DNA of 64,000 nucleotides from CAIYZT01 sp947461435 (GCA_965284435.1 OZ260083.1:1116001-1180000); one strand, 5' to 3'; shown: positions 24,962 to 33,119, counted from the first letter of the stretch. Translations and numbers: made by a program. The notes: generated by a model not told the origin, from the letters alone.

Positions 24962-24990
24962 AACGGGTGTCTTGGCCCGTTATTTTGTTA
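24962..24990. terminator. Second hairpin after frcA, possibly bidirectional
   Basis: AACGGG (24962-24967) pairs with CCCGTT (24976-24981) and is followed by ATTTTGTT; on the other side lies an A-rich run. It could terminate frcA transcripts and, read from the opposite strand, those of the EamA gene. Confidence 0.45.
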
Positions 24991-25020
24991 CGAAAGGCTG
25001 CGCGTGTACACCATTTTGCG

Positions 25021-25926
25021 CTACTCCTTCAGCAAAAGCCAAAGCGCCAGTACCGTCACGACCACGCCGCCAAGAACAGCTGTCGATGGCCCGCCTTTGC
25101 CCAATCCGATCTCCCATAGGATCACCCATGAGGGCACCAGATAGGTATAAGCCATCACCTTTGCCGCAGGCAGACGCAGACTGGCAAATTGGAGCAAGAC
25201 AAAAGTCACACCGGTTGCCGCCACCGCGACATAGATCAGGCAGATCCAGACAATCACCGGTAAACTGGTCCAACTTGTTGTCAGAAGGTCCTTCCATCCC
25301 CATGCGGCCACAGTGAGCGCGCCGCCAGCCATTGTTCCTGAGGCAAAGACCATGGCAGCCTCGCCTCTGTTCAGCCGGCGTACCAAGGGGGTATATAGGG
25401 CGTGGGCCACGCATCCAAAGAAGAACAGTTTTTCTCCATACCCCAAATTCCACGCCAGAAGGGCCGCTATATCGGCGCGGAAAATAACCCAAAGCGCCCC
25501 GGCCGCACCCAGACCCAAGGCAAGCGCCATCCTCCCCGTCACTCTTTGGCGCATCAATATCCACCCGAATCCGGCCGACATGACTGGCGTGAGAGTATAA
25601 ACTGCCGACATTGACACGGCCTGTGCCGTCTTCAATCCTTCGAACATCAGCACGAAATAGATCCCCATCAATGCGCCCAATACGCAGTAGCGCCACGGCG
25701 CGGCCAGCGCCCTTCGTTGGATGCCTTTGGTTAGGGCCGCAGCGGCGCCCACCAGCACGGCCGACAAGATGAACCGTCCCACGGTCATCGCCTCTGGCGC
25801 AATAAACGGGCTGGCCAAATGACCCAGCGAGAAAGAACCGGCAACGAGGGCGGAAAAGGCAAACATCGCCAAATGCCCACGTTGAGGTTCTGTGAGAATC
25901 TTGAAGGTTTTCAACAAGAACCCCAT
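25021..25926 (-). CDS. EamA/DMT-family transporter
   Basis: A 301-residue drug/metabolite transporter superfamily member with ten hydrophobic segments in two EamA repeats. Repeat 1 starts near LVAGSFSLGHLASPFIAPEAM and repeat 2 near GYGEKLFFFGCVAHALY. Such proteins export metabolites or amino acids; the substrate cannot be told. Its start lies 16 bp inside the end of the LysR gene, with no obvious ribosome site, so translation may depend on coupling to LysR. Confidence 0.87.
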   Translation of the reverse strand: MGFLLKTFKILTEPQRGHLAMFAFSALVAGSFSLGHLASPFIAPEAMTVGRFILSAVLVGAAAALTKGIQRRALAAPWRYCVLGALMGIYFVLMFEGLKTAQAVSMSAVYTLTPVMSAGFGWILMRQRVTGRMALALGLGAAGALWVIFRADIAALLAWNLGYGEKLFFFGCVAHALYTPLVRRLNRGEAAMVFASGTMAGGALTVAAWGWKDLLTTSWTSLPVIVWICLIYVAVAATGVTFVLLQFASLRLPAAKVMAYTYLVPSWVILWEIGLGKGGPSTAVLGGVVVTVLALWLLLKE

Positions 25927-26792
25927 AAAGCGGCCGCTGCTTTCAACTCGGCGAGAAAGCTCTGCACTTTCAAGGTTCGGTGCAAGTCAACATGGGTTAC
26001 GATCCACAGCCTACTGTCCCATTCCGGCAAGGACGGCATGACTTCGATCAATGTGTCGTCTGCTTCGGCCATTCGGCGCATGTGAAATCCGATCCCCAAG
26101 CCCGCCTTCAAAGCGGCCTCGGTTGCTGCTGGTTCAGTTACCCGAAAAGTTATTGCCTCGGCGGGAACATTGTCGCGCATCCATTTGTAAAAAGGGGCGC
26201 GCGGCTCGGCCCCATCTGGGCCGATAAAGCGATGATGGGCGAACTCTTCGGGCCCTTTGGGAAGCCCGTACTTGTCTGCGTATCCCTTGCTTGCGAAAAG
26301 TCCCGCCCGCAAAGTAACCAGCGGTTGCACAACATTGTCTGGCTCTTGTGGGGCGGCACCCGCCCGGATCGCTACATGTGCCTCTCCGTAGTCTAGGCGA
26401 AACAGCCGCATGTCTGTCAAAAATCGGATCACAACATCGGGATGCGCCGCCTGATACGAGGCAAAGACCGGCAGAAGAATCTCACCTATCCCCGTGATAG
26501 AAGTTACAACCAATTCCCCAGCAACAACTTCTCCCTGTCCCTTGATACGGCTGGACAATTGGCCGAACTGTTCTTCTGTTGTCTGGGCCACGGCCATCAG
26601 ATCGCGCCCGGCTTCGGTTGGCGTATAACCACGCGCATGTCGCTGAAAGAGTTTTGCCCCCAAGCGTTTTTCGAGGGAGTCGATGTGACGAATCACGGTG
26701 GCATGGTGAACCCCCAGTATGTCGGCTGCGCCGGATACCGTGCCCATGCGAGCCACTTGAAAGGCGGTTCGAATTTCGTCCCAATTGTCCAT
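25911..26792 (-). CDS. LysR-family transcriptional regulator
   Basis: A 293-residue LysR regulator with an N-terminal helix-turn-helix (GTVSGAADILGVHHATVIRH, about residues 17-36) and the effector domain after residue 90. The pattern MDNWDEIRTAFQVARMGTVS fits the large LysR subgroup that usually controls a neighbouring gene. It overlaps the EamA gene on the same strand, so it probably regulates that exporter and itself. Confidence 0.88.
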   Translation of the reverse strand: MDNWDEIRTAFQVARMGTVSGAADILGVHHATVIRHIDSLEKRLGAKLFQRHARGYTPTEAGRDLMAVAQTTEEQFGQLSSRIKGQGEVVAGELVVTSITGIGEILLPVFASYQAAHPDVVIRFLTDMRLFRLDYGEAHVAIRAGAAPQEPDNVVQPLVTLRAGLFASKGYADKYGLPKGPEEFAHHRFIGPDGAEPRAPFYKWMRDNVPAEAITFRVTEPAATEAALKAGLGIGFHMRRMAEADDTLIEVMPSLPEWDSRLWIVTHVDLHRTLKVQSFLAELKAAAALWGSC

Positions 26793-27231
26793 CGCACGCT
26801 CCTGTCCCCGGTCGCAGAAAAGACCATGCCTAAGATGGCGATTTGTGCAAGAGAAGAACCAAAACTTGGACTGGGTCCCGTGATCGGTGCACTCAGCGAC
26901 CTGCGATCATAACCTTCGCCTGAAAGCCAAAAACCTCATCGTCCCAATGCATCGCCATGCCGACGTGTTCATCTCGTTCCTTAAATCTTCGGGAGTCTCC
27001 TTGATTTTCTTGGCTGACACAGCGGTCTTGGGCGCGCCTGCATTGACACGCAGATGGTTTAGGCGTATCGCCCGCCCAATTCCCCGGAGGCCCAAAGCTT
27101 CCGGTCCCTTGGTATATTCCGGGATCGCCACCTGTCAGCGCGTTGCGCCCACAGGTGTTGTTCTGCATTGCCGTTTGGAAAGTCCCGCCGGTTCCGAAAT
27201 GGGGACCAAAAGTAAACGATAGGAGCGCGCA
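26793..27231. other. Gap before ffh; possible degraded reading frame
   Basis: About 440 bp with no convincing intact gene. On the minus strand two frames each look partly coding: one gives SAKKIKETPEDLRNE and the next frame gives HVGMAMHWDDEVFGFQAKV ending in a stop near 26893. Joined by a frameshift near 26970 they would form one short protein tail, which suggests a broken gene or a sequencing error. No RNA gene was recognised. A possible ffh promoter lies at 27043-27071. Confidence 0.3.
27043..27071 (+). promoter_or_regulatory. Candidate promoter of the ffh operon
   Basis: TTGACA at 27043-27048 is followed after 17 bp by TATCGC at 27066-27071. The -35 is perfect and the -10 is weak. It would give an untranslated leader of about 155 bases before ffh. 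Confidence 0.35.
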
Positions 27232-28728
27232 ATGTTCGAGAGCCTTTCAGAACGCCTTGGTGGTGTCTTTGACCGACTGACCAAAGCCGGCGCGCTGTCT
27301 GAAGCTGACGTCGACGCCGCGCTGCGGGAAGTGCGCGTCGCGCTCCTTGAGGCCGACGTTTCGCTGCCAGTTGCCCGGGATTTTGTCAAAGCCGTCAAGA
27401 CACGCGCAATTGGCCAAGCGGTGACAAAATCTGTCACGCCCGGCCAGCAAGTCGTCAAGATCGTACATGATGAGTTGATCAAGGTCTTGGCCGGCGAAGG
27501 GGAGCCGGACGCACTTAAAATCGACAACCCGCCGTCCGCCATTTTGATGGTGGGTTTGCAGGGGTCGGGTAAAACCACGACGACGGCAAAACTGGCGAAG
27601 CGTTTGAAAGAAAAGAACGGCAAGCGCGTTCTGCTGGCATCGCTTGACACCAACCGGCCCGCTGCGATGGAGCAGTTGGCAATTCTGGCGGGCCAAATTG
27701 GCGTGGACAGCCTTCCCATTGTGAAGGGTGAAACGGCCGTTCAGATCGCCAAGCGTGCAAAGACCCAAGCGGCAATGGGCGGTTACGACGTTGTGTTTTT
27801 CGACACTGCAGGCCGTTTGCATATCGACGAAATCCTGATGGAGGAAATTCAGGCTGTCCGCGACATCGCCCAGCCCCGTGAAACCTTGTTGGTCGTTGAT
27901 GGTTTGACCGGCCAAGATGCCGTGAACGTGGCCACAGAATTTGACAGCAAGGTCGGAATCTCGGGCGTTGTGCTGACGCGAATGGACGGTGACGGTCGCG
28001 GCGGCGCTGCGCTGTCGATGCGGGCGGTCACCGGAAAACCAATTCGATTCGTTGGTCTTGGCGAAAAGATGGACGCGCTGGAGACTTTCGAAGCGGACCG
28101 TGTCGCGGGCCGTATCCTTGGTATGGGCGATATCGTTGCGCTGGTCGAAAAGGCCCGCGAAACCTTTGAGGTAGAGCAGGCAGAACGCATGGCAAAGCGC
28201 TTTGCCAAAGGTCTGTTTAACATGAACGACATGCGTCTGCAGATGGAACAGATGCAGAAGATGGGCGGCATGCAGGGCCTTATGGGGATGCTACCGGGTA
28301 TGGGCGGCATGGCCAAGCAAGTCGAGGCGGCCGGTTTTAGCGACAAGATGATCGACCACCAGATTGCCCTGATCAATTCGATGACAAAGAAAGAACGGGC
28401 CAATCCGGATCTTTTGGCGGCCAGCCGCAAAAAGCGGATTGCGGCAGGTGCGGGGCTGGATGTGGCGGCGTTGAACCGCTTGCTGAAGCAGCACAAGCAA
28501 ATGGCGGACGTCATGAAGAAGATGGGCAAGGGCGGAATGATGAAACAGGCCATCCGCCAGATGATGGGCAAGGGTGGAATGCCCGACCCATCGAAAATGA
28601 GTCAGGCCGAACTTGCTGAAGCCGCAAAAGGAATGCAGCAAGGCCTGTCGCAGGGCGGCGGATTTCCCGGCATGCCCAGAGGGCTGACACTTCCGGCAGG
28701 ACTTTCGGGAATGATGAAGAAGAAATGA
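27232..28728 (+). CDS. ffh: Signal recognition particle protein Ffh
   Basis: The SRP54-type GTPase that binds signal sequences and 4.5S RNA and delivers ribosomes to FtsY. The 498-residue protein has an N domain, then the G domain with GLQGSGKTTTT (108-118), DTAGR and TRMDGDGRGG, and a Met-rich M domain from about 325. The M domain contains runs such as QMEQMQKMGGMQGLMGMLPG, and the C-terminal tail is rich in Gly and Met. AGGAG precedes the ATG. Its stop overlaps the first GNAT gene. Confidence 0.97.
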   Translation: MFESLSERLGGVFDRLTKAGALSEADVDAALREVRVALLEADVSLPVARDFVKAVKTRAIGQAVTKSVTPGQQVVKIVHDELIKVLAGEGEPDALKIDNPPSAILMVGLQGSGKTTTTAKLAKRLKEKNGKRVLLASLDTNRPAAMEQLAILAGQIGVDSLPIVKGETAVQIAKRAKTQAAMGGYDVVFFDTAGRLHIDEILMEEIQAVRDIAQPRETLLVVDGLTGQDAVNVATEFDSKVGISGVVLTRMDGDGRGGAALSMRAVTGKPIRFVGLGEKMDALETFEADRVAGRILGMGDIVALVEKARETFEVEQAERMAKRFAKGLFNMNDMRLQMEQMQKMGGMQGLMGMLPGMGGMAKQVEAAGFSDKMIDHQIALINSMTKKERANPDLLAASRKKRIAAGAGLDVAALNRLLKQHKQMADVMKKMGKGGMMKQAIRQMMGKGGMPDPSKMSQAELAEAAKGMQQGLSQGGGFPGMPRGLTLPAGLSGMMKKK

Positions 28729-29264
28729 CGCAAACCACGCGCCCGCACTTGATTGGCATGCCTGTTCTGGACACAGAACGGTTAATCCTGCGTGGGCCTT
28801 TGGTGACAGATTGGCCTTCATTTCGTGACTACCGTGCCTCGGCTCGAACTGTTTACACAGGCGGCCCTAAAGCAGAACCCCAAGCGGCAGAGCAATTTGC
28901 ATCGTTCTTCGGACACTGGATCATGCGCGGCTTTGGTCGTCTGATCGCGCAAGATCGCGCCACGGGTCAGCCCTTGGGCCATTTTGGCCCGATGCAATGG
29001 CAAGAAAGCGCGCAGGTTGAGTTGACGTGGTCGCTTTGGACGGCCGAAGCGGAAGGTCGCGGTCTTGCAACCGAAGCCGCGTCGGCAATCCATCACTGGG
29101 CATTTGGATCCTTGGGCCTGACGTCCGCCCGCGCCGAAGTGCACGCCGATAACGCAGCATCGCACGCCATCGCGCGCCGTCTTGGCGGTATCGTTGACCC
29201 GGATCAGAAACCGATCTGGATGGATCGCGGATCGGTTTATATTTTCGGGAGAGGGCCTGCATGA
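28725..29264 (+). CDS. GNAT family N-acetyltransferase (RimJ/RimL type), copy 1
   Basis: A 179-residue acetyltransferase of the RimJ/RimL subgroup. It opens with LDTERLILRGP and carries a degenerate acetyl-CoA loop around ELTWSLWTAEAEGRGLATEA, followed by NAASHAIARRLGG. The target is unknown. It overlaps ffh and the next GNAT gene as ATGA on both sides. It is the most diverged of the three tandem copies. Confidence 0.85.
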   Translation: MTQTTRPHLIGMPVLDTERLILRGPLVTDWPSFRDYRASARTVYTGGPKAEPQAAEQFASFFGHWIMRGFGRLIAQDRATGQPLGHFGPMQWQESAQVELTWSLWTAEAEGRGLATEAASAIHHWAFGSLGLTSARAEVHADNAASHAIARRLGGIVDPDQKPIWMDRGSVYIFGRGPA

Positions 29265-29770
29265 TTGCCCCCACCTTGCAGACCGATCGCTTGACCCTGC
29301 GCGTGCCGGTTTTGGCGGATTTTCCGGCTTATGCGGATTTCATGGCATCGCCCCGTGCGGTATTTATGGGGGGTCCGATGGGCCAAACCCAAATCTGGGG
29401 CGCTTTTTGTCATGATTTGGCCTGCTGGGCCCTGTTCGGACATGGCGGCTTGATGGTCGATTTGCGGCTTACGGGACAGACCATCGGTCAGGTTGGGATC
29501 AACGCCGGTCCGCTGTTTCCCGAACCGGAACTGGGCTGGATGCTCTACGACGGACATGAGAGCAAGGGCTATGCCACCGAGGCGGCCACAGGGCTGCGTA
29601 ATTGGGCCTTTTCGAATTTGCCGCATGACAGTTTTGTCAGCTACATTGACCCGCGCAACACCGCTTCGGCCCGCGTCGCAGAGCGTCTGGGGGCCATTCT
29701 AGACTCCGCTGCCCCGCGTCCACCGGGTGATGAGGCTGATCTGGTCTATCGCCACAGAAGACCGTCATGA
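29261..29770 (+). CDS. GNAT family N-acetyltransferase, copy 2
   Basis: A 169-residue GNAT protein beginning with LQTDRLTLRVPVLADF. The acetyl-CoA region is PEPELGWMLYDGHESKGYATEA and the NTAS-RVAERLGA segment follows. It resembles copy 3 closely, including GPLFPEPELGW, so the two probably arose by duplication. ATGA overlaps at both ends. Confidence 0.86.
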   Translation: MIAPTLQTDRLTLRVPVLADFPAYADFMASPRAVFMGGPMGQTQIWGAFCHDLACWALFGHGGLMVDLRLTGQTIGQVGINAGPLFPEPELGWMLYDGHESKGYATEAATGLRNWAFSNLPHDSFVSYIDPRNTASARVAERLGAILDSAAPRPPGDEADLVYRHRRPS

Positions 29771-30273
29771 CAAAAGCCCCCACCCTTCAGACTGCTCGAT
29801 TGACTCTTCGCGCGCCAGAAATTGCCGATTTTGCAGCCTATGCTGACTTTGTAACGGGCCCACGCACGCAGTTCATGGGCGGCCCACATGATCAGGCGAC
29901 CGCATGGTCGTGGTTTTGCAATGACATGGCACAATGGCCACTGTTGGGCATGGGCGGACTGACAGTGCAATCCCTTGGTCGGCAAGTTGGTCAGGTCGCT
30001 CTGTGCCATGGACCACTATTCCCGGAACCGGAACTTGGATGGTTTCTGTTCGATGGTTTTGAAGGCCAGGGATTCGCGACCGAAGCAGCCGCGGCCTTGC
30101 TTGCCTGGGCATTTGAGACGCGAGGTTTAACAACCCTTGTATCGTACATTGACGCCCGCAATGAAGCCTCTATGGCCGTCGCACGGCGGTTGGGCGGGAC
30201 ACTTGATTTGGCTGCAGCAACCCCAGATGGGTTAACGACACAGGTATTTCGCTATGACCGGAGGGCCGGATGA
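29767..30273 (+). CDS. GNAT family N-acetyltransferase, copy 3
   Basis: A 168-residue GNAT protein, paralogue of copy 2: LQTARLTLRAPEIADF at the start, GPLFPEPELGWFLFDGFEGQ with GFATEA as the acetyl-CoA site, then NEASMAVARRLGG. Its start overlaps copy 2, and its stop overlaps the ATG of the following unassigned ORF. The substrate is unknown. Confidence 0.86.
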   Translation: MTKAPTLQTARLTLRAPEIADFAAYADFVTGPRTQFMGGPHDQATAWSWFCNDMAQWPLLGMGGLTVQSLGRQVGQVALCHGPLFPEPELGWFLFDGFEGQGFATEAAAALLAWAFETRGLTTLVSYIDARNEASMAVARRLGGTLDLAAATPDGLTTQVFRYDRRAG

Positions 30274-30530
30274 TACCGAACCAGTGTTCAGAAATTTCGC
30301 GCCCAATGGTTCATGATGCTGCGCCTACAGTGGAAATATTCCGCGGCGTCTTGGATGAGCGTAAATATTTGCTGCGCTTTCCAAAGCTGTCCAGCGAGGT
30401 GGACCCCAAGAGGTGGCGCCTATCCTGTGGGCACGCTGTACCGAGCCTCGCCTTTATGTCTGCGCACACACCAAACACTGCAGGCCCGACTTCCGGCGCG
30501 CTGCGCCTTGCACCGGAGCACTTGATATGA
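30270..30530 (+). CDS. Unassigned small ORF (86 aa) between GNAT and chorismate mutase
   Basis: Not recognised. Its ATG overlaps the stop of GNAT copy 3 and its TGA overlaps the start of chorismate mutase, both as ATGA, continuing the pattern of this operon. That argues for a real gene. The first half (EIFRGVLDERKYLLRFPK) looks coding; the second half is Pro/Ala/His-rich and less convincing. Another frame over the second half gives a Cys/His-rich stretch (RLYVCAHTKHCRPDFRR) open into chorismate mutase, so a frameshift here is possible. Confidence 0.4.
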   Translation: MIPNQCSEISRPMVHDAAPTVEIFRGVLDERKYLLRFPKLSSEVDPKRWRLSCGHAVPSLAFMSAHTPNTAGPTSGALRLAPEHLI

Positions 30531-30823
30531 CTGATCCGATAATTCGTGCGTCAGAGGTTCTGAAAGACCATCGAGAGTCCATCGACCGGTTGGATGCGAT
30601 CCTCGTTTTCACGTTGGCTGAACGATTCAAGCATACCCAATCCGTGGGAAAATTGAAGGCAGAACATGGGCTTCCGCCCTCTGACCCGAACCGTGAAGCG
30701 CGGCAAATAGAGCGGCTGGAAACTTTGTCCAAGGAGGCGAACCTGGACCCAGAGTTCGCCAAGAAATTCCTGAACTTCATTATCGGTGAAGTGATCAGGC
30801 ATCACGAGAAACTGCAAAAATAG
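30527..30823 (+). CDS. Chorismate mutase, AroQ class
   Basis: A 98-residue all-helical chorismate mutase converting chorismate to prephenate for Phe and Tyr synthesis. The pattern is visible as RESIDRLDAILVFTLAERF, VGKLKAEHGLPPSDPNRE, QIERLETLSKEANLDPEFA and EVIRHHEKLQ, giving the usual Arg, Lys and Glu active-site set. The ATG at 30527 has GGAG upstream. The same frame is open from 30413 but that extension does not belong to the family. rpsP follows after 42 bp. Confidence 0.92.
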   Translation: MTDPIIRASEVLKDHRESIDRLDAILVFTLAERFKHTQSVGKLKAEHGLPPSDPNREARQIERLETLSKEANLDPEFAKKFLNFIIGEVIRHHEKLQK

Positions 30824-30841
30824 CCGGGAAACCCCGGTTTT
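30824..30841 (+). terminator. Small hairpin with T-run between chorismate mutase and rpsP
   Basis: CCGGG (30824-30828) pairs with CCCGG (30833-30837) around AAAC, followed by TTTT, right after the chorismate mutase stop codon. The stem is short, so it may only partly separate the ffh-GNAT transcript from the ribosomal genes. Confidence 0.45.
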
Positions 30842-30865
30842 AAGCCATCAAAAGGAGATACCAAT

Positions 30866-31219
30866 ATGGCTACGAAAATCCGTCTTGCGCGCGGTGGTTC
30901 CAAGAAGCGCCCTCACTATTCTATCGTTCTGTCCGACAGCCGCATGCGCCGCGATGGCCGCTTTTTGGAGAAGCTGGGCGTTTACGATCCCATGCTGGCC
31001 AAGGACGACGAGAAGCGCGTTGTCATGAACTTGGACCGTATCAAGGAACTGCTTGCCACCGGCGCGCAGCCCACGGACCGTGTCGCACGCTTCCTGGAAG
31101 TCGCTGGCGTCTTGGCAAAGAAAGTTCGCTCAAACCCGAAATCTGCCGTTCCCGGCAAGGCCATGGCTGAGCGCGCAAAGAAGAAGGCCGAGAAAGCAGC
31201 AGAACCCGCTGCGGAATAA
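30866..31219 (+). CDS. rpsP: 30S ribosomal protein S16
   Basis: A 117-residue S16 with the canonical start KIRLARGGSKKRPHYSIVLS, then DGRFLEKLGVYDP and a Lys/Ala-rich C-terminal tail longer than in E. coli, as is usual in alphaproteobacteria. AAAAGGAGA precedes the ATG. First gene of the ribosomal run rpsP-rimM-...-trmD-rplS. Confidence 0.97.
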   Translation: MATKIRLARGGSKKRPHYSIVLSDSRMRRDGRFLEKLGVYDPMLAKDDEKRVVMNLDRIKELLATGAQPTDRVARFLEVAGVLAKKVRSNPKSAVPGKAMAERAKKKAEKAAEPAAE

Positions 31220-31230
31220 ATTATTGGTTG

Positions 31231-31254
31231 GGGCGGCGGATCATCCCGCCGCCC
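31231..31254 (+). other. GC-only hairpin between rpsP and rimM
   Basis: GGGCGGCGG (31231-31239) pairs perfectly with CCGCCGCCC (31246-31254) around ATCATC. There is no real T-run. It lies in the 58-bp gap and could stabilise the abundant S16 message or lower RimM expression. Confidence 0.5.
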
Positions 31255-31277
31255 TGTGCTTTCACGGAGGACCTTAA

Positions 31278-31790
31278 ATGAGCGATTCAGACCGAGTATG
31301 CGTAGGTGCCATTGCAGGTGCGTTCGGGGTGATGGGCGAGGTTCGTCTGAAATCCTTTTGCGCAGATCCGACGGCGATCGCGGATTACGGACCGCTCTTC
31401 ACCGAAGACGGTGCGACATCTTACAAGATTACGCTGACGCGGCCGGTTTCTGGTGGTCTGGGGGCCCGGGTGACGGGTGTTAAGACCAAAGAAGAGGCAG
31501 ATGCGTTGAAAGGCGTTCAGCTTTATGCAGACCGCACGCGGCTGCCAAAATTGCCCGATGACGAGTTTTACCACGCCGACCTGATTGGCTTGGAAGTGCG
31601 CGATACTGGCGGCGTCGTTTTGGGCAAGGTCCTATCGGTGAACAACCACGGGGCGGGGGATATACTTGAGATTTCCGGACCAGCGATAAAGGGAGCGCAA
31701 ATGATCCCATTCACCTTGGCGATTGTTCCGACCGTCGATTTGGCCCTTGGCCGCGTGATTGTTGATTTGCCAGATGGCTTGATCGAATAG
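31278..31790 (+). CDS. rimM: 16S rRNA processing protein RimM
   Basis: A 170-residue RimM, which helps maturation of the 30S subunit head and binds S19. Two domains are visible: the N-terminal barrel with VCVGAIAGAFGVMGEVRLKSF and a PRC-barrel with EFYHADLIGLEV and the C-terminal IPFTLAIVPTVDL. GGAGGA lies upstream of the ATG. Normally trmD follows directly; here two other genes intervene. Confidence 0.95.
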   Translation: MSDSDRVCVGAIAGAFGVMGEVRLKSFCADPTAIADYGPLFTEDGATSYKITLTRPVSGGLGARVTGVKTKEEADALKGVQLYADRTRLPKLPDDEFYHADLIGLEVRDTGGVVLGKVLSVNNHGAGDILEISGPAIKGAQMIPFTLAIVPTVDLALGRVIVDLPDGLIE

Positions 31791-31903
31791 CGGCCCATTT
31801 CCTGCCACATTTTATCCCAATCTATGGGCTCAAATAGCCGTACCACTGGACAGAGCCTATTATTTTAGGCCAGATTCCCGTAAAAAGAGCAGTGAGACCT
31901 AAA

Positions 31904-32290
31904 ATGCAACCCACCCTTTTTCGCGGAGCAACCGCCCTATTGTACCTTGGTCCGCTTTTTGCGGGTCTTGGTGGATTTGGCTGGTCCTTGGTGCCTGCCT
32001 TTTCAGGCATATTCCTGACCTATCTTTTTGTCATCCGCCGATCCCTATTTCCGCGCAAGTCGGCTGACTTTATCAACCCAGTCCGTCTTGTTCCCCTCAT
32101 CAGTCAGTCATTGGTTCAGGTTCTGCTGATCGTTCTTTGCTTCGCCATCGGTCGAGGTCTGGGCGGTATTGTGGGCGCTATTCCACCGTTTTCGGCGCTT
32201 TGGACTTTGGCCCTGTCTTTTACGGCGGTGCCGCTTTGCCGCTGGCTTGCGATCCAGCCTATGCCGACCGATGCACCCCTCAAGCCCTAA
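31904..32290 (+). CDS. Hypothetical membrane protein
   Basis: Not recognised. A 128-residue protein with four hydrophobic segments (about 10-26, 28-44, 64-88 and 90-112), ending in a short Pro-rich tail. The start is taken at the ATG at 31904; an in-frame GTG lies 12 bp upstream and neither has a strong ribosome site. Its end overlaps the sulfotransferase gene by 20 bp. It lies between rimM and trmD, where few bacteria have extra genes. Confidence 0.65.
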   Translation: MQPTLFRGATALLYLGPLFAGLGGFGWSLVPAFSGIFLTYLFVIRRSLFPRKSADFINPVRLVPLISQSLVQVLLIVLCFAIGRGLGGIVGAIPPFSALWTLALSFTAVPLCRWLAIQPMPTDAPLKP

Positions 32291-33110
32291 AAGGCGGATC
32301 ATTTTGCATGCCGGTTTTCACAAGACCGGCACGACAAGCTTGCAAGCCTGTCTGCGCAGCAATTCCCGGCTTTTGGCGCCACTTTGGCGCGTCAACACCC
32401 GCATCGACAATGACGCCTTGCGCTGTGTCCTCGATGCCGCGCGCGATTACTCTGCCAGCGGTGATGACGAAGATCTGGCCATGGTTGGTGCACAGTCCAT
32501 CTTGTGGCTCAGCAGTCTGGATATGGAACCTGGGTCCGGTCTTCTGGTTTCGTCCGAAGATTTCTCTGGTCATATGCCGGGTCGCTTAGGCGTTAAACAC
32601 TATTTGGCTGCCGCCAAAATTCTTGCAAAGATTGTTGAAATGGCGAGCATTTTGTTCGACGGTCAGGTACAATTCGAGATCTTGTATACCACGCGAGAGC
32701 GTAGCCCGTGGCTGAGATCTTTGTATTTCCAACAGGCGAAACATCCTGATTTGGTGTTGGATTTCGATGACTTTTGCGCGTCTATCCCGAAAGCCGCCGA
32801 TCACGAGGCCGCGGTCATGAAAGTGCGGCGCAAACTGGGTCCGGTGCCCGTGCATTTGGTTTCGCTGGAGGATCTTTCCTCTCGCCGGCTTGGACCGGCG
32901 GAGGCCATGTTTGATATTGCAGGCCTGCCAGAGAGCCTCCGTTCCAGTTTGGTGGCAATTACCCGGCGCAATTCAAATCCTGGCGAGGGAATTGTATTGT
33001 CCGAACAATTGGTTGCCGCAAACCGGCTTGGTCTTTCTCAGCCTCGATTGCGCAAAATGAAGGACGATTTGATTGCAGCGGCGGTTTCCAAGGCGGAAAA
33101 ATTGGGGTAA
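32271..33110 (+). CDS. Sulfotransferase-like protein
   Basis: A 279-residue protein whose N-terminus IILHAGFHKTGTTSLQ (about residues 10-25) matches the 5'-phosphosulfate-binding loop of PAPS-dependent sulfotransferases. A later LYTTRERSPWLRSLY segment corresponds to the 3'-phosphate-binding region. The acceptor, perhaps a surface polysaccharide or small metabolite, is unknown. The start at 32271 lies inside the preceding membrane-protein gene; the long upstream open frame is rejected because the fold starts just after this Met. Confidence 0.78.
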   Translation: MHPSSPKRRIILHAGFHKTGTTSLQACLRSNSRLLAPLWRVNTRIDNDALRCVLDAARDYSASGDDEDLAMVGAQSILWLSSLDMEPGSGLLVSSEDFSGHMPGRLGVKHYLAAAKILAKIVEMASILFDGQVQFEILYTTRERSPWLRSLYFQQAKHPDLVLDFDDFCASIPKAADHEAAVMKVRRKLGPVPVHLVSLEDLSSRRLGPAEAMFDIAGLPESLRSSLVAITRRNSNPGEGIVLSEQLVAANRLGLSQPRLRKMKDDLIAAAVSKAEKLG

Positions 33111-33119
33111 AGCCGCTCC

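Noticed and set aside
30413..30526. N-terminal extension of chorismate mutase
   Set aside because: The extension is not part of the AroQ family, and the ATG at 30527 has its own ribosome site; the stretch is noted as a possible frameshift region instead.
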